Part shown: one piece after another, positions 9,274 to 18,507 of the stretch
How the letters are laid out: each line of letters starts with the position of its first letter
Position numbering within the stretch: position 1 is the first letter of the stretch
Assembly: GCA_017476575.1 (NCBI GenBank)
Contig: JAFUZO010000050.1
Location: forward strand, 17,575 to 81,574
Length of the DNA: 64,000 nt
Reading direction: 5' to 3'
Source of the DNA: Bacteroidales bacterium
Lineage (GTDB): Bacteria > Bacteroidota > Bacteroidia > Bacteroidales > UBA932
The notes under the pieces: generated by a model
The model's database searches: none
Told to the model about the DNA's origin: nothing
Seen by the model: the letters and a program-made list of their open reading frames with translations, nothing else
Translations under genes and position numbers: made by a program

Positions 9274-10614
9274 TTATGATTTGTTGTTGTGTCTGACTTC
9301 GATGAAGCGGACGCAGAGGGCGCCGCACACCAGGAAGATGCCCGCCACCAGGAGCATCATCGGCTGGCTGCCGCCCACGAGGGTCATGACCAGGCCGCCC
9401 GTCGCCGCCGCGACGATCTGCGGCAGGCAGATGGTGCAGTTGAACAGGCCGAGGTAACTGCCCATGTAGGGGCTCCCCTCGAGGGCGTTGGTCAGCAGGG
9501 TGAACGGGAGGGCGAGCATGGCGGCCCAGGCGAATCCGATGAGGAAGTAACTGATGAACAGCACATACTGGTCATGGATGAAGAGGACGGAAGCGAATCC
9601 GGCCGCGCCGACCAGGAGGCTCAGCACATAGGCGAGCCGGATGTTCCGGAAGCGGGGCAGGAGCGTGGCCCAGAGGATGGAGCCGACCGCCTGGACGGCG
9701 AACAGGACGCCGACCCAGTTGCCGGCCGCCTGGTAGGCCTCGGAGGCCGTGTCGGCAGTGTGCCACACATTGTCGGCGATGGCGCCGTTGGTGTAGGTCC
9801 ACATATAGAGGAAGGCGGCCCACGAGAAGAACTGGACGAGGCCGACGGTCCAGAATGTCTTCGGCGCCTTGACGAGGAGTTCCAGGAGGCCGGCGCCCTC
9901 CGTCTTCTCCTGCTTCTGCAGGTCGATACCGTGGAATTCGGCATATTCCTTCGGCGGCATCTCCTTCACGCGCAGGAAGGTGTACAGGACGCAGAGGATG
10001 AGGATGGCCGCGCCCACGTAGAACGAGTAGATCACACTGTCCGGCACCACGCCCTGCGGAGCCACGTTGGAGATGCCGATCCAGGTGAAGAGGATGGGGA
10101 AGATGTAGCCGACCAGGGAACCCGCGTTGCACAGGAAACTCTGGATGCTGTAGGCGGTGGTCTTCTGGCGCTCGTTCACCATGTCGCCGACCATCATCTT
10201 GAAGGGCTGCATGGCGACGTTGATGGAAGTGTCGAGGAAGATCAGCGAGAACAGGCCGAACCACATGGCCATGTTCAGGCCGAGGAAGACCCGCGCGCTG
10301 AAATGCAGGCTGCCGGCGTTGGGCAGGAACACCATCACCAGCACGGCGATGATGGCGCCGATGATCAGGTACGGCTTGCGGCGTCCCATCCGGCTCCAGG
10401 TGCGGTCGGACCATTTGCCGATGAGGGGCTGGACGATCATCCCCATCAGCGGGGGGAGGATCCAGAAGAAGGAGAGTTGGTGCGGGTCTGCGCCGAGGGT
10501 GGCGAAAATCCGGCTGATATTGGCACTCTGCAGGGCATAGGCGATCTGGACTCCGAAGAATCCGAAACTCAGGTCGACCAGCTGCCTGAAGGTCAAATCT
10601 CGTTGATGGTTCAT
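9274..10614 (-). CDS. MFS sugar transporter (SLC45-like, maltose/glucose type)
   Basis: A 446-residue, 12-helix inner-membrane carrier. The signature loop between helices 2 and 3, GKWSDRTWSRMGRRKPYL, is typical of SLC45/GPH-like sugar:proton symporters found in Bacteroidota starch loci. The start MNHQRDLTFRQL was chosen because the open frame upstream is antisense to the kinase leader and a -7 box lies at 10647-10654. First gene of the operon MFS-susC-susD-susE. Likely role: move maltose, glucose or short maltooligosaccharides from periplasm to cytoplasm. Substrate is inferred. Confidence 0.88.
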   Translation of the reverse strand: MNHQRDLTFRQLVDLSFGFFGVQIAYALQSANISRIFATLGADPHQLSFFWILPPLMGMIVQPLIGKWSDRTWSRMGRRKPYLIIGAIIAVLVMVFLPNAGSLHFSARVFLGLNMAMWFGLFSLIFLDTSINVAMQPFKMMVGDMVNERQKTTAYSIQSFLCNAGSLVGYIFPILFTWIGISNVAPQGVVPDSVIYSFYVGAAILILCVLYTFLRVKEMPPKEYAEFHGIDLQKQEKTEGAGLLELLVKAPKTFWTVGLVQFFSWAAFLYMWTYTNGAIADNVWHTADTASEAYQAAGNWVGVLFAVQAVGSILWATLLPRFRNIRLAYVLSLLVGAAGFASVLFIHDQYVLFISYFLIGFAWAAMLALPFTLLTNALEGSPYMGSYLGLFNCTICLPQIVAAATGGLVMTLVGGSQPMMLLVAGIFLVCGALCVRFIEVRHNNKS

Positions 10615-10646
10615 CTTGGTTTCGTTTTGCGCTATTGTGGCAATCA

Positions 10647-10654
10647 CAAAAGTA
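10647..10654 (-). promoter_or_regulatory. -7 box of the MFS-susC-susD-susE operon
   Basis: On the minus strand TACTTTTG matches TAnnTTTG and is 32 nt before the MFS start. It lies in the divergent region shared with the kinase gene. Confidence 0.6.
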
Positions 10655-10718
10655 AGGATTATTTTTTCAAGGTGGACGGCTGTCCGGGGAAACGGGAGAA
10701 ATGCGCTGAAGAATGGAG

Positions 10719-10726
10719 ATATTTTT
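10719..10726 (+). promoter_or_regulatory. -7 box upstream of the sensor kinase
   Basis: TATTTTTG, an exact TAnnTTTG match, 35 nt before the ATG. Confidence 0.55.
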
Positions 10727-10761
10727 GCGATGAACGGATTTTTCCGTACATTCGCGGTGCC

Positions 10762-12135
10762 ATGAAGAATGTAAGGATTTCGCTTCTCATCCACGGGTTC
10801 GCGGCGGCGCATGTCGCGGTGTCGCTCCTGTGTGCCCTCGCCGGGGTGCAGGATACCCTCCTGCTGACGCTGCTGACCATGACCCTGACCGTGGTCATCT
10901 GCATCCGGCGCCGGCTCACCGTCGAGTTCACCGCCATCAACGTCATCCTCGTCAACATCCTCGGATTCATCCTCGGCAACCTGGGTGCGCAGTTCCTCCA
11001 TGTCCAGAACGTAATGCTGGAGCACGCCATCTCCACCTTCCTGACCACCGAAATCCTGGGCAGGGGGCTCGACCTGCTGTCCCGCTCCTTCCAACCGCGG
11101 GAACCGGGTCCGGCCGGATGGCGGACCTCCTGGCAGAAGAGCCTCGGCTGGCTGGTCTTCGCCGTGGCCTTCGTCTTTGTCCTGAGGGTCGTGGCCGATT
11201 TCATCATCAAGCGCTACATGACCTCGGAAGGGGCCGTGCTGGCCATGCTGTTCGGTATCCTGTCCAACTCGCTCAACCTGGTGCTGATGATCTGCCTCAA
11301 CCTGATTTTCATCCGCTTCGCCAGGAAGCAGAAGTATGACCTGTACACCGCTTCGGCCGGCGTCACCGTATTCATCGGGGTTGTCAGCCTGCTTTGCGCC
11401 GCCGTGCAGACGACCGGCCTGCCGTACGGGTGGCAGCCACGGATGGAAAGGGGCATGTTTCTGCGCAATGTCGTCCTTTGCGCCCTGGTGGAAATCATGA
11501 TCTTCGCAGTCATCTACGTGCTGGTCTTCGCCGCCACCATGCGAAGCGAGATGGAGCGGCAGCGGGAAAAGCGGCACCGGGCTGAATTCCAGTATCTTAC
11601 GCTCAAGCACCAAGTCAATCCTCATTTCCTGTTCAACTCGCTGAACATCCTCGATTCGCTGGTCCAGGAAGGGGCCGCCGAGGAAGCCAGCGAATATATC
11701 CACCGCCTTTCGCACATCTACCGTTATCTGCTGCAACATGAGGGGGACCGGCTGGTCCGTATCGAGGAGGAGGCCGGTTTTGCACAGGATTATCTGGAAT
11801 TGCTGCAGATCCGTTTTCCCGACGGTTTCTTGGTGGAAAATGTCATCCGGAACGAGGACAGGGGCCGCCTGATCGTACCGTGCTCCCTCCAACTGCTCCT
11901 GGAGAATGCCACCAAGCATAATGCGGTTTCAGCCGCAGAGCCCCTGCGGGTGCGCCTGTCCTCGGACGGGGAAACCCTCAGCGTCGAGAACAACCTCATT
12001 CCCAAAGTGTCTCCGGTCTCATCGACCGGCGTCGGCCTGAAATACATCCGCCAGCAGTACCTGGACCTCTCCGGGACAGAGGTTTTCGTGGAAAAGTCGG
12101 CCGACCGGTTCCTGGTCCGCCTCCCGTTGCTGTAG
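10762..12135 (+). CDS. LytS/YehU-type sensor histidine kinase
   Basis: A 457-residue membrane kinase. The N-terminal half has about six or seven hydrophobic segments (for example NVILVNILGFILGNLGAQFL). The His_kinase domain starts near residue 270 with phosphoacceptor motif LKHQVNPHFLFNSLNILDSL, and the ATPase N-box is LLLENATKHNAV. The start MKNVRISLL was chosen because the frame upstream is antisense to the MFS gene. A TATTTTTG box lies at 10719-10726. It pairs with the LytTR regulator 213 nt downstream and is divergent from the starch operon, so it may control it; that link is inference. Confidence 0.9.
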   Translation: MKNVRISLLIHGFAAAHVAVSLLCALAGVQDTLLLTLLTMTLTVVICIRRRLTVEFTAINVILVNILGFILGNLGAQFLHVQNVMLEHAISTFLTTEILGRGLDLLSRSFQPREPGPAGWRTSWQKSLGWLVFAVAFVFVLRVVADFIIKRYMTSEGAVLAMLFGILSNSLNLVLMICLNLIFIRFARKQKYDLYTASAGVTVFIGVVSLLCAAVQTTGLPYGWQPRMERGMFLRNVVLCALVEIMIFAVIYVLVFAATMRSEMERQREKRHRAEFQYLTLKHQVNPHFLFNSLNILDSLVQEGAAEEASEYIHRLSHIYRYLLQHEGDRLVRIEEEAGFAQDYLELLQIRFPDGFLVENVIRNEDRGRLIVPCSLQLLLENATKHNAVSAAEPLRVRLSSDGETLSVENNLIPKVSPVSSTGVGLKYIRQQYLDLSGTEVFVEKSADRFLVRLPLL

Positions 12136-12348
12136 TGCCCGGGATGCTCTTCTTTCCGGAATCCGGCATCCTTTCCAGGCCGACAAGGAAGTTTTCTTTC
12201 CTGCCATCCCACCGTCAAGGAAATCTGTCTTTCGGGATGTCACGGGCAGATTTTCCCAAAAAGAGACGGTCAATCATAAACGGATTTAGGATTATTTTTG
12301 GAGTTCGTAAGAATTTTTTCTATATTTCGGAAACTTATGGAAACGGTT

Positions 12349-13164
12349 ATGAAAGCACTTATCATCGAAGACGAGCCCCGGGCTCAAAGGAGTATGCAGA
12401 AACTCCTGGACACCCACTTCCCGCAGGTGCGCACGATCGGCGTGACCGGTTCCGTCAAGGATACCGTCGCCTGGCTGAAAGTGCATGACGGCGTGGCTGC
12501 GGAAGCCCCGGATGTCATCTTCATGGACGTGGAACTGTCGGACGGCAACTGCTTCGACATCTTCAAGCAGATCCAGGTCAAGGCCCCCGTGGTCATGACC
12601 ACCGCCTATGACAACTATGCCGTCAAGGCATTCGAGGTCAATTCCCTGGACTATCTGCTCAAGCCGCTCGAGGTGGCGGACATGCGGCGGGCCCTCGACC
12701 GGGTGGCCGCCCGGACGGGCACCGCACCGCAGGTAGACATGGTCCGGGTCATGGAAGCGTTCCAGGCCCTGCAGACCGGGTCCGAGGAGTACGCGCCGGC
12801 TCCCGTCGAGCCGACCTCGCGCAAGGAGAAGTTCCTCATCCGCCTCAACGACCGCATCGTCCCGGTCCACACCCGGTCGGTCGCCTACTTCTATTCCGAG
12901 TCGAAGAACTCCTACATCGTCACGGACAAGAATACCACCTACGTCCTCGACGACTCCCTCGACACCATCGAGCAGAGCCTGCCCGCCGATGCCTTCTTCC
13001 GCATCTCCCGCAGCTGCATCATCGCCGAGAGCGCCATCGACAGCGTCTCCCGCCTCCTGGGCGGCCGCCTGCGCATCTCGCTCAGGCGTGGTCTCGACGC
13101 CTTCACGGACCTCACCGTCTCCCGCGCCCGCGTCGACGCCTTCCTCACCTGGCTGGAGCGCTGA
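12349..13164 (+). CDS. LytTR-family response regulator
   Basis: A 271-residue regulator. The receiver domain (about residues 1-125) has the acidic pocket IIEDEP, phosphoacceptor Asp in IFMDVELSDG and the conserved Lys in SLDYLLKPLE. The C-terminal LytTR DNA-binding domain (about 160-270) begins KEKFLIRLNDRIVPV and contains the usual SKNSYIV and FRISRSCII stretches. An ATG at 12337 would add four residues; 12349 fits the family N-terminus better. TATATTTC at 12321-12328 is a near match to the -7 box. Partner of the kinase at 10762. Confidence 0.92.
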   Translation: MKALIIEDEPRAQRSMQKLLDTHFPQVRTIGVTGSVKDTVAWLKVHDGVAAEAPDVIFMDVELSDGNCFDIFKQIQVKAPVVMTTAYDNYAVKAFEVNSLDYLLKPLEVADMRRALDRVAARTGTAPQVDMVRVMEAFQALQTGSEEYAPAPVEPTSRKEKFLIRLNDRIVPVHTRSVAYFYSESKNSYIVTDKNTTYVLDDSLDTIEQSLPADAFFRISRSCIIAESAIDSVSRLLGGRLRISLRRGLDAFTDLTVSRARVDAFLTWLER

Positions 13165-13236
13165 CCTGCCCTTGCCGCGACGGGCCGTGCAGGCCAGCCC
13201 CGCCAGAGGGCAGCCGCAACAAGGGCGCCGGAAAGG

Positions 13237-14139
13237 CTACAACAGGTGGATACAGAAGCCGAGACCGGCGAGAAGGCAGAAGAGGAAGGTGGACATCACG
13301 AGCAGGGGAAGCATCGGGTCCAGGGCACGCCCAGAGCGTTGCCAGACCCCGGTGAGGTGCTTCATGAAAAGCGGAAGGGTCACAACATAAAGATAGTGCC
13401 ACCAGGAGGGCCAGCGGAGGAGGCAGTACGCCAGCATGAAGGCCCAGCCGAGCCCGATGAGGACGCTCTGGTAGACCTTGGCCCGCCGTTCGCCGAGCCG
13501 CAGGGCCACCGTCGTGCGCGTCGCCGCATCGGTCTCCATGTCGCGGATGTTGTTGACATTGAGCACGCCGATCGAAAAGCATCCGACCGCCGCACCGGGC
13601 AGCAGGAGTTTCCAGAACATCGTATGGGCCGCGACGAAATAAGCCCCACAGACCGCCACGATGCCGAAGAAAAGGAACACATAGAGGTCGCCCAGCCCCC
13701 GGTAGCCATAGGGGTTGCGGCCAAGCGTATACTTCATGGCAGCCATGATGGCGGCGGCGCCCAGCAGGAGCACGAGGACCGGGGTCATGCCGAGCAGCGT
13801 CCCGAACGAACGCCAAGTCATGGCCGTGCCGGAGACGATGCAGAGGACGACAAACAAGCCGATCAGCCGCTTCATGTCTCCCACCGTGAGCGCCCCGCCG
13901 TTGAGCCCGTACTGCGGCCCTTTGCGGTCGGCCGTGTCGGTGCCCCGGAGGACGTCGCCGAGTTCGTTGGAGAGGTTGGACAGGACTTGGAGGCACACGG
14001 TAGTCAGGACGATGAGGACCGCGGTCCACAGGTCCACCCGGTAGTCGGCCGCGGCGAGGAGGATCCCGAGCAGCACGCCCCCTGTAGAGAGCGGCAGGGT
14101 GCGCAGGCGCATGGACTGGATGGCGGCTTTCAGTTGCAT
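13237..14139 (-). CDS. menA: 1,4-dihydroxy-2-naphthoate octaprenyltransferase MenA
   Basis: A 300-residue UbiA-family membrane prenyltransferase that attaches the polyprenyl tail to DHNA in menaquinone synthesis. The first Asp-rich Mg-diphosphate motif is NELGDVLRGTDTADR and the second is NNIRDMETDAATR. About eight transmembrane segments. The start MQLKAAIQSMRLRTLP matches the family; the frame upstream runs into lepA antisense. It begins 11 nt after the lepA stop, so the two are probably co-transcribed. Menaquinone fits an anaerobe with Rnf and iron-sulfur redox proteins nearby. Confidence 0.93.
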   Translation of the reverse strand: MQLKAAIQSMRLRTLPLSTGGVLLGILLAAADYRVDLWTAVLIVLTTVCLQVLSNLSNELGDVLRGTDTADRKGPQYGLNGGALTVGDMKRLIGLFVVLCIVSGTAMTWRSFGTLLGMTPVLVLLLGAAAIMAAMKYTLGRNPYGYRGLGDLYVFLFFGIVAVCGAYFVAAHTMFWKLLLPGAAVGCFSIGVLNVNNIRDMETDAATRTTVALRLGERRAKVYQSVLIGLGWAFMLAYCLLRWPSWWHYLYVVTLPLFMKHLTGVWQRSGRALDPMLPLLVMSTFLFCLLAGLGFCIHLL

Positions 14140-14150
14140 ATCCAGAAAAT

Positions 14151-15938
14151 CTAATCCAGTTTCAGGACGGCCATGAAGGCACTCTGCGGGACCTGGACCG
14201 TGCCGATCTGGCGCATCCGCTTCTTGCCTTCCTTCTGCTTCTCCAGGAGTTTCCGCTTCCGGGTGACGTCGCCGCCGTAGCATTTCGCCGTCACATCCTT
14301 GCGGACCTGGCGGACGGTCTCCCGGGCGATGATCTTCGCCCCGATAGCCGCCTGTACGGCGATGTCGAACTGCTGGCGCGGGATGAGTTCCTTGAGCTTG
14401 AGGCAGATCTTGCGGCCGAAATCGTAGGCGTGGTCCTCGTGGATGAGGGTCGAGAGGGCGTCCGCCGGGTCGCCGTTCAGGAGGATGTCCAACTTGACGA
14501 GCCGGGCCGGTCGGAAATCCGTGACATGGTAGTCGAACGAGGCGTAGCCCTTGGAGATGGACTTGAGTTTGTCGTAGAAGTCGAAGACGACCTCAGAGAG
14601 CGGCAGGTCGTAGTTGAGTTCCACGCGGTCCGTCGTGATGTAGTGCTGGCTGATGAGGGTGCCCCGCTTGTCCATGCAGAGTTTCATGATGGGCCCGTAG
14701 AAATCCGACTTGGAGATGATCTGGGCGCGGATATACGGCTCCTCGATGTGGTCGATCAGGGTCTGCGGCGGGAGGCCGGAGGGGTTGTGCACGTCGACCA
14801 CCTCGCCCTTGGTCGTGTAGACCTTGTAGGAGACGTTCGGGACGGTAGTGATGACGTCCATGTTGAACTCCCGGAACAGGCGCTCCTGCACGATTTCGAG
14901 ATGCAGCAGGCCCAGGAAGCCGCAGCGGAAGCCGAAACCGAGCGCCAGGGAACTCTCGGGCTCGTAGACGAACGAGGCGTCGTTGAGCTGGAACTTCTCC
15001 AGGGTCGCCCGCAGTTCCTCGAACTTGGAGGCATCCACCGGATAGAGGCCCGCGAAGACCATCGGCTTCACCTCCTCGAAGCCCGCGATCGCCTCGGTGC
15101 AGGGCGCTTCCGTATGGGTAATCGTATCGCCCACCTTGACCTCGACGGCGGCCTTGATGCCGGAGATGATGTAGCCCACGTCGCCAGTCGTGACCGCATC
15201 GGCGGGCTGGAGTTTGAGTTTCAGCACGCCGATCTCCTCGGCCTCGTATTCCTTGCCGGTGTTGAAGAACTTGACCTTGTCGCCCTTGCGGATGCTTCCG
15301 CTGACCACCTTGAAATAGGCGATGATGCCGCGGAAGGAGTTGAAGACGGAATCGAAGATGAGGGCCTGGAGCGGGGCGTCCGGATCGCCCTTCGGCGCCG
15401 GAATTTTGTCCACGATGGCATCCAGCACCGCCTGCACGCCTTCGCCGGTACGGGCCGACACGCGGTACACGTCCTCCGGGTCGCAGCCCAGCAAATCGCA
15501 CACCTGGTCGGTGACCACCTCGGGCTGGGCCGAGTCCATGTCGATCTTGTTCAGCACCGGGATGATTTCCAACCCATGGTCGATGGCCTGGTAGAGGTTG
15601 GAAATCGTCTGGGCCTGGATACCCTGCGACGCGTCCACCACCAGCAGCGCCCCCTCGCATGAGGCGATGGAGCGGGACACTTCATAACTGAAATCCACGT
15701 GGCCGGGCGTATCAATCAGATTGAGTCGCCAGGTCTCCCCTTCCCGGGTGTACTCCATCTGGATGGCGTGGCTCTTGATCGTGATACCCTTCTCCTTCTC
15801 CAGGTCCATATCGTCGAGGACCTGGTTCTCCATCTCCCGGACCGACAGGGTCTGCGTCAATTCCAGCAGGCGGTCCGCCAAGGTGCTCTTCCCATGGTCG
15901 ATATGTGCGATGATGCAAAAATTCCGGATGTTCTTCAT
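14151..15938 (-). CDS. lepA: Elongation factor 4 (LepA) GTPase
   Basis: A 595-residue translational GTPase of normal family length. G1 [10 protein letters not shown]3 DTPGHVDF and G4 NKIDMD are all present, and the LepA-specific C-terminal domain is complete (ending [13 protein letters not shown]). It back-translocates or remodels stalled ribosomes. The start [12 protein letters not shown] is fixed by the family. The -7 box TATCTTTG (15945-15952) ends 6 nt before the ATG, implying a leaderless mRNA. Followed by menA. Confidence 0.96.
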   Translation of the reverse strand: MKNIRNFCIIAHIDHGKSTLADRLLELTQTLSVREMENQVLDDMDLEKEKGITIKSHAIQMEYTREGETWRLNLIDTPGHVDFSYEVSRSIASCEGALLVVDASQGIQAQTISNLYQAIDHGLEIIPVLNKIDMDSAQPEVVTDQVCDLLGCDPEDVYRVSARTGEGVQAVLDAIVDKIPAPKGDPDAPLQALIFDSVFNSFRGIIAYFKVVSGSIRKGDKVKFFNTGKEYEAEEIGVLKLKLQPADAVTTGDVGYIISGIKAAVEVKVGDTITHTEAPCTEAIAGFEEVKPMVFAGLYPVDASKFEELRATLEKFQLNDASFVYEPESSLALGFGFRCGFLGLLHLEIVQERLFREFNMDVITTVPNVSYKVYTTKGEVVDVHNPSGLPPQTLIDHIEEPYIRAQIISKSDFYGPIMKLCMDKRGTLISQHYITTDRVELNYDLPLSEVVFDFYDKLKSISKGYASFDYHVTDFRPARLVKLDILLNGDPADALSTLIHEDHAYDFGRKICLKLKELIPRQQFDIAVQAAIGAKIIARETVRQVRKDVTAKCYGGDVTRKRKLLEKQKEGKKRMRQIGTVQVPQSAFMAVLKLD

Positions 15939-15944
15939 GGCCTG

Positions 15945-15952
15945 CAAAGATA
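15945..15952 (-). promoter_or_regulatory. -7 box of lepA, leaderless spacing
   Basis: TATCTTTG on the minus strand, exact consensus, separated from the lepA ATG by only CAGGCC. Confidence 0.65.
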
Positions 15953-16013
15953 CGCATTTTCCGGCAGAATCAGGGGACGTTGAACTTTTTTTCGACAGGC
16001 GGGAAATATTTGC

Positions 16014-16021
16014 TATTTTTG
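16014..16021 (+). promoter_or_regulatory. -7 box of the split transketolase operon
   Basis: TATTTTTG, exact TAnnTTTG, 26 nt before the chosen ATG at 16048. An ATG at 16030 would be almost at the transcription start. Confidence 0.6.
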
Positions 16022-16047
16022 TGAATCCGATGATAAGCAAGACAGCT

Positions 16048-16896
16048 ATGCACACAACCGAAGAATTGAAACAGATCTCGACGCAGGTGCGGCGGGACAT
16101 CGTGCGGATGGTGACGCTGGCGAAGTCCGGGCATCCGGGCGGGTCCATGTCGAGCGCAGACTTCCTCACAACCCTCTATTTCAATGAGATGGAACAAGAT
16201 CCGGCCACCTGGACCCGCGACGGCAAGGGGCAGGACATGTTCATCCTCTCCGCCGGCCACCTCACACCGGTCTACTATTCCATCCTCGCCCGGGCCGGGT
16301 ACTTCCCGGTTTCCGAACTTGCCACCTTCCGTCAGTTCGGCACCCGTCTGCAGGGGCATCCGTCTGTCCGGAAGGAGCTTCCGGGTATCTTCCAGGCGTC
16401 CGGTTCCCTCGGCCAGGGGCTTTCCGCCGCCGCCGGCCTCGCCCTCGGCAAGAAACTTGACGGGGACGGCCACTTCGTCTGGTGCCTCTGCGGCGATGGT
16501 GAAAGCGAGGAAGGCCAGATCTGGGAAGCCGGTATGTTCGCCGTCCACCATGGCCTCGACCGCCTCATCGCCATGACCGACTGGAACGGCCAGCAGATCG
16601 ACGGCCCGGTCGACAGCGTGGCCGGAGAAGGCGACCTCGCCGCCAAATGGCAGGCCTGGGGCTGGAATGTCCTGGTCGCGGACGGCCACGATTTCGACGC
16701 CATCTCGAAGGCCTTCGCCGATGCCAAGGCGTTCGCAGGGTCCGGCAAGCCGACCATGCTCCTTTTCCGCTCCTGCATGGGTTGCGGGGTCGATTTCATG
16801 GCCGGCACCCATAAGTGGCACGGCAAGGCTCCCTCCCAGGAGCAGTGCGACGCCGCTCTCGCGCAACTCGGCGAAACCCCGCTCGGAGACTTTTAA
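16048..16896 (+). CDS. Transketolase, N-terminal (TPP-binding) subunit
   Basis: A 282-residue protein equal to the first half of transketolase. It has the TPP pyrophosphate/Mg motif [17 protein letters not shown]...DWN, the early [19 protein letters not shown] and the ligand loop QGHPSVR. It transfers two-carbon ketol units in the non-oxidative pentose phosphate pathway together with the C-terminal subunit. The downstream gene supplies the other half, so this is the split form, not a frameshift: both halves have clean ends. ATG 16030 would add MISKTA. A long hairpin (16904-16986) separates the two subunit genes. Confidence 0.93.
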   Translation: MHTTEELKQISTQVRRDIVRMVTLAKSGHPGGSMSSADFLTTLYFNEMEQDPATWTRDGKGQDMFILSAGHLTPVYYSILARAGYFPVSELATFRQFGTRLQGHPSVRKELPGIFQASGSLGQGLSAAAGLALGKKLDGDGHFVWCLCGDGESEEGQIWEAGMFAVHHGLDRLIAMTDWNGQQIDGPVDSVAGEGDLAAKWQAWGWNVLVADGHDFDAISKAFADAKAFAGSGKPTMLLFRSCMGCGVDFMAGTHKWHGKAPSQEQCDAALAQLGETPLGDF

Positions 16897-16903
16897 TCAA
16901 CAT

Positions 16904-16986
16904 GAAAAACCACCGGGCCCTTTTACGGACATTGGCCCGGACAGGGTCGCGAAGCGACAGGACATAAAAGGGTCCGGTGGTTTTTC
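16904..16986 (+). ncRNA. Structured intergenic element A (22-bp outer stem, conserved core)
   Basis: Bases 16904-16925 pair with 16965-16986 over 22 bp with a single G-U on the plus strand. The 39-nt interior holds a small hairpin GTCGC-GAA-GCGAC (16946-16958) and the motif GCCCGGACAGGG. The interior is closely similar to the minus strand of 36218-36297, while the outer stems differ in sequence but both pair. It lies between the two transketolase subunit genes, in the sense direction, and may act as an attenuator, RNA-stability element or repeat. Function is inferred. Confidence 0.7.
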
Positions 16987-17002
16987 ACCATATCGTCAGG
17001 AC

Positions 17003-17956
17003 ATGAAGAAATATATCGATACAGGAAAGAAAGATACCCGCAGCGGTTTCGGCGCGGGCCTTCTCGAGGCCGGCAAAGCGGACAGCCGCATCGTCGCCCT
17101 CACGGCAGATCTCAAGGGCTCCCTCAAGATGGACGCCTTCGCCGCCGAATTTCCGGAACGTTTCATCCAGTGCGGCATCGCCGAGGCCAACATGGTCGGC
17201 GTCGCAGCCGGGCTCGCCATCACCGGCAAGATCCCGTTCATCGGCTCCTTCGCCGAATTCGTGACCGGCCGGGTCTACGACCAGCTCCGGCAGGAAGTCG
17301 CCTACGGCCGGGCCAACGTCAAGATTGCCTCCTCCCATGCCGGCATCACCCTCGGCGAGGACGGCGCCACCCACCAGACAATGGAGGACATCGCCCTCAT
17401 GCGCGCCCTGCCGGGCATGGTGGTGCTCAACCCTTGCGACTACAACCAGACCCGCCAGGCCACTCTCGCCGCCGCCCGGTACGACGGTCCGGTCTACCTC
17501 CGCTTCGGACGCCCCTCCGTCCCGAACTTCACCCCGGAAGACGAGCCTTTCGTCATCGGCAAGGCACAGGTCCTCCAGGAAGGCAAGGACGTGACCCTCG
17601 TCGCGACCGGCCACCTTGTCTGGGAAGCCCTGCAGGCCGCTGAGATCCTCTCGGCGGAAGGCATCTGTGCCGATGTCGTCAACATGGCTACCGTCAAACC
17701 GCTCGACGAAGGCACCCTGCTCGCCTCGGCTGTCAAGACGAAGGCCGTCGTGGTCGCCGAGGAGCACAACATGGCCGGCGGTCTGGGAGAAGCCGTGGCC
17801 GGTGTCCTCGCCCGTACGGTCCCGGTACCCGTGGAATTTGTCAACGGTGCCGACCTTTTCGGCCAGAGTGGCACGCCTTCTGCATTGATGGAGGCGTATG
17901 GCCTCGACGCCCGGCACATCGCCGATGCGGCCAAGAAGGCCATCGAACGGAAATGA
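17003..17956 (+). CDS. Transketolase, C-terminal (pyrimidine-binding) subunit
   Basis: A 317-residue second half of transketolase. The pyrimidine-binding domain carries the catalytic Glu in FIQCGIAEANMVGVAAGLA and the substrate loop SSHAGITLGEDGATHQTMED. The transketolase C-terminal domain follows (DVTLVATGHLVWEALQAAE). It completes the active site formed with the product of the gene at 16048. The start MKKYIDTGKKDTRSGFG was chosen because the upstream frame passes through the hairpin element. Its stop overlaps the ECF sigma start as ATGA (17953-17956). Confidence 0.93.
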   Translation: MKKYIDTGKKDTRSGFGAGLLEAGKADSRIVALTADLKGSLKMDAFAAEFPERFIQCGIAEANMVGVAAGLAITGKIPFIGSFAEFVTGRVYDQLRQEVAYGRANVKIASSHAGITLGEDGATHQTMEDIALMRALPGMVVLNPCDYNQTRQATLAAARYDGPVYLRFGRPSVPNFTPEDEPFVIGKAQVLQEGKDVTLVATGHLVWEALQAAEILSAEGICADVVNMATVKPLDEGTLLASAVKTKAVVVAEEHNMAGGLGEAVAGVLARTVPVPVEFVNGADLFGQSGTPSALMEAYGLDARHIADAAKKAIERK

Positions 17957-18468
17957 CTCCAGACGAGGATCTTTTCAACCAGATTGTACGGGACTACAGC
18001 GAACGTATCTATTGGCACGTCCGCCGTTTCGTGAATTCCCATGAAGATGCCGACGACCTCGTCCAGGATATCTTCATCAAGATATGGGCTGCGCTTCCCT
18101 CCTTCCGGGGGGAGTCACAGCTTTTCACATGGGTGTACCGCATCGCGACCAACGAAGCCCTCAACTTTGTCCGGCGCGAAAAAGTCCGTGCCGCCCTGCG
18201 GTTCTCCTCGCTGGATGCCGAAATGGAGCGCCGTATCGACGCAGACCCGTACTTCAACGGCTCCGCCGCCGAGCGGGAGCTGTCCAAGGCCGTCGCCCGC
18301 CTCCCGGAAAAGCAGCGCCTGGTATTCATCCTGCGCTACTACGACGAACTCCCTTACGAGGAGATGTCCGCCATCCTCGGCACCTCTGCCGGTGCCTTGA
18401 AAGCCTCCTATCACATCGCCCAGGAAAAGATCCGCGCCGCCCTCCAACACCATGACCTCTCCTTCTGA
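17953..18468 (+). CDS. ECF-type RNA polymerase sigma factor
   Basis: A 171-residue sigma-70 family protein with only regions 2 and 4. Region 2 includes DADDLVQDIFIKIWAALPSF (core binding and -10 recognition); region 4 includes LPEKQRLVFILRYYDELPYE and the helix-turn-helix SAILGTSAGALKASYHIA. It overlaps the transketolase gene by 4 nt, so the two are translationally coupled, and it is followed by a small membrane protein and a Spy-like protein. The context suggests an envelope-stress sigma; the target regulon is not visible. Confidence 0.92.
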   Translation: MTPDEDLFNQIVRDYSERIYWHVRRFVNSHEDADDLVQDIFIKIWAALPSFRGESQLFTWVYRIATNEALNFVRREKVRAALRFSSLDAEMERRIDADPYFNGSAAERELSKAVARLPEKQRLVFILRYYDELPYEEMSAILGTSAGALKASYHIAQEKIRAALQHHDLSF

Positions 18469-18507
18469 TTAAACCTTTCCTGTGAAACCGTGTCCAAGTA
18501 AGCAGTT

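Noticed and set aside
9289..10761. N-terminal extension of the sensor kinase
   Set aside because: Antisense to the MFS gene; the kinase starts with a membrane helix at 10762.
10615..11919. N-terminal extension of the MFS gene
   Set aside because: The extension is antisense to the kinase and low in complexity. The transporter starts at 10614 with a promoter just upstream.
16897..17002. Frameshift explanation for the split transketolase
   Set aside because: Both halves end and start at domain borders, the gap holds a structured element, and split transketolases are known.
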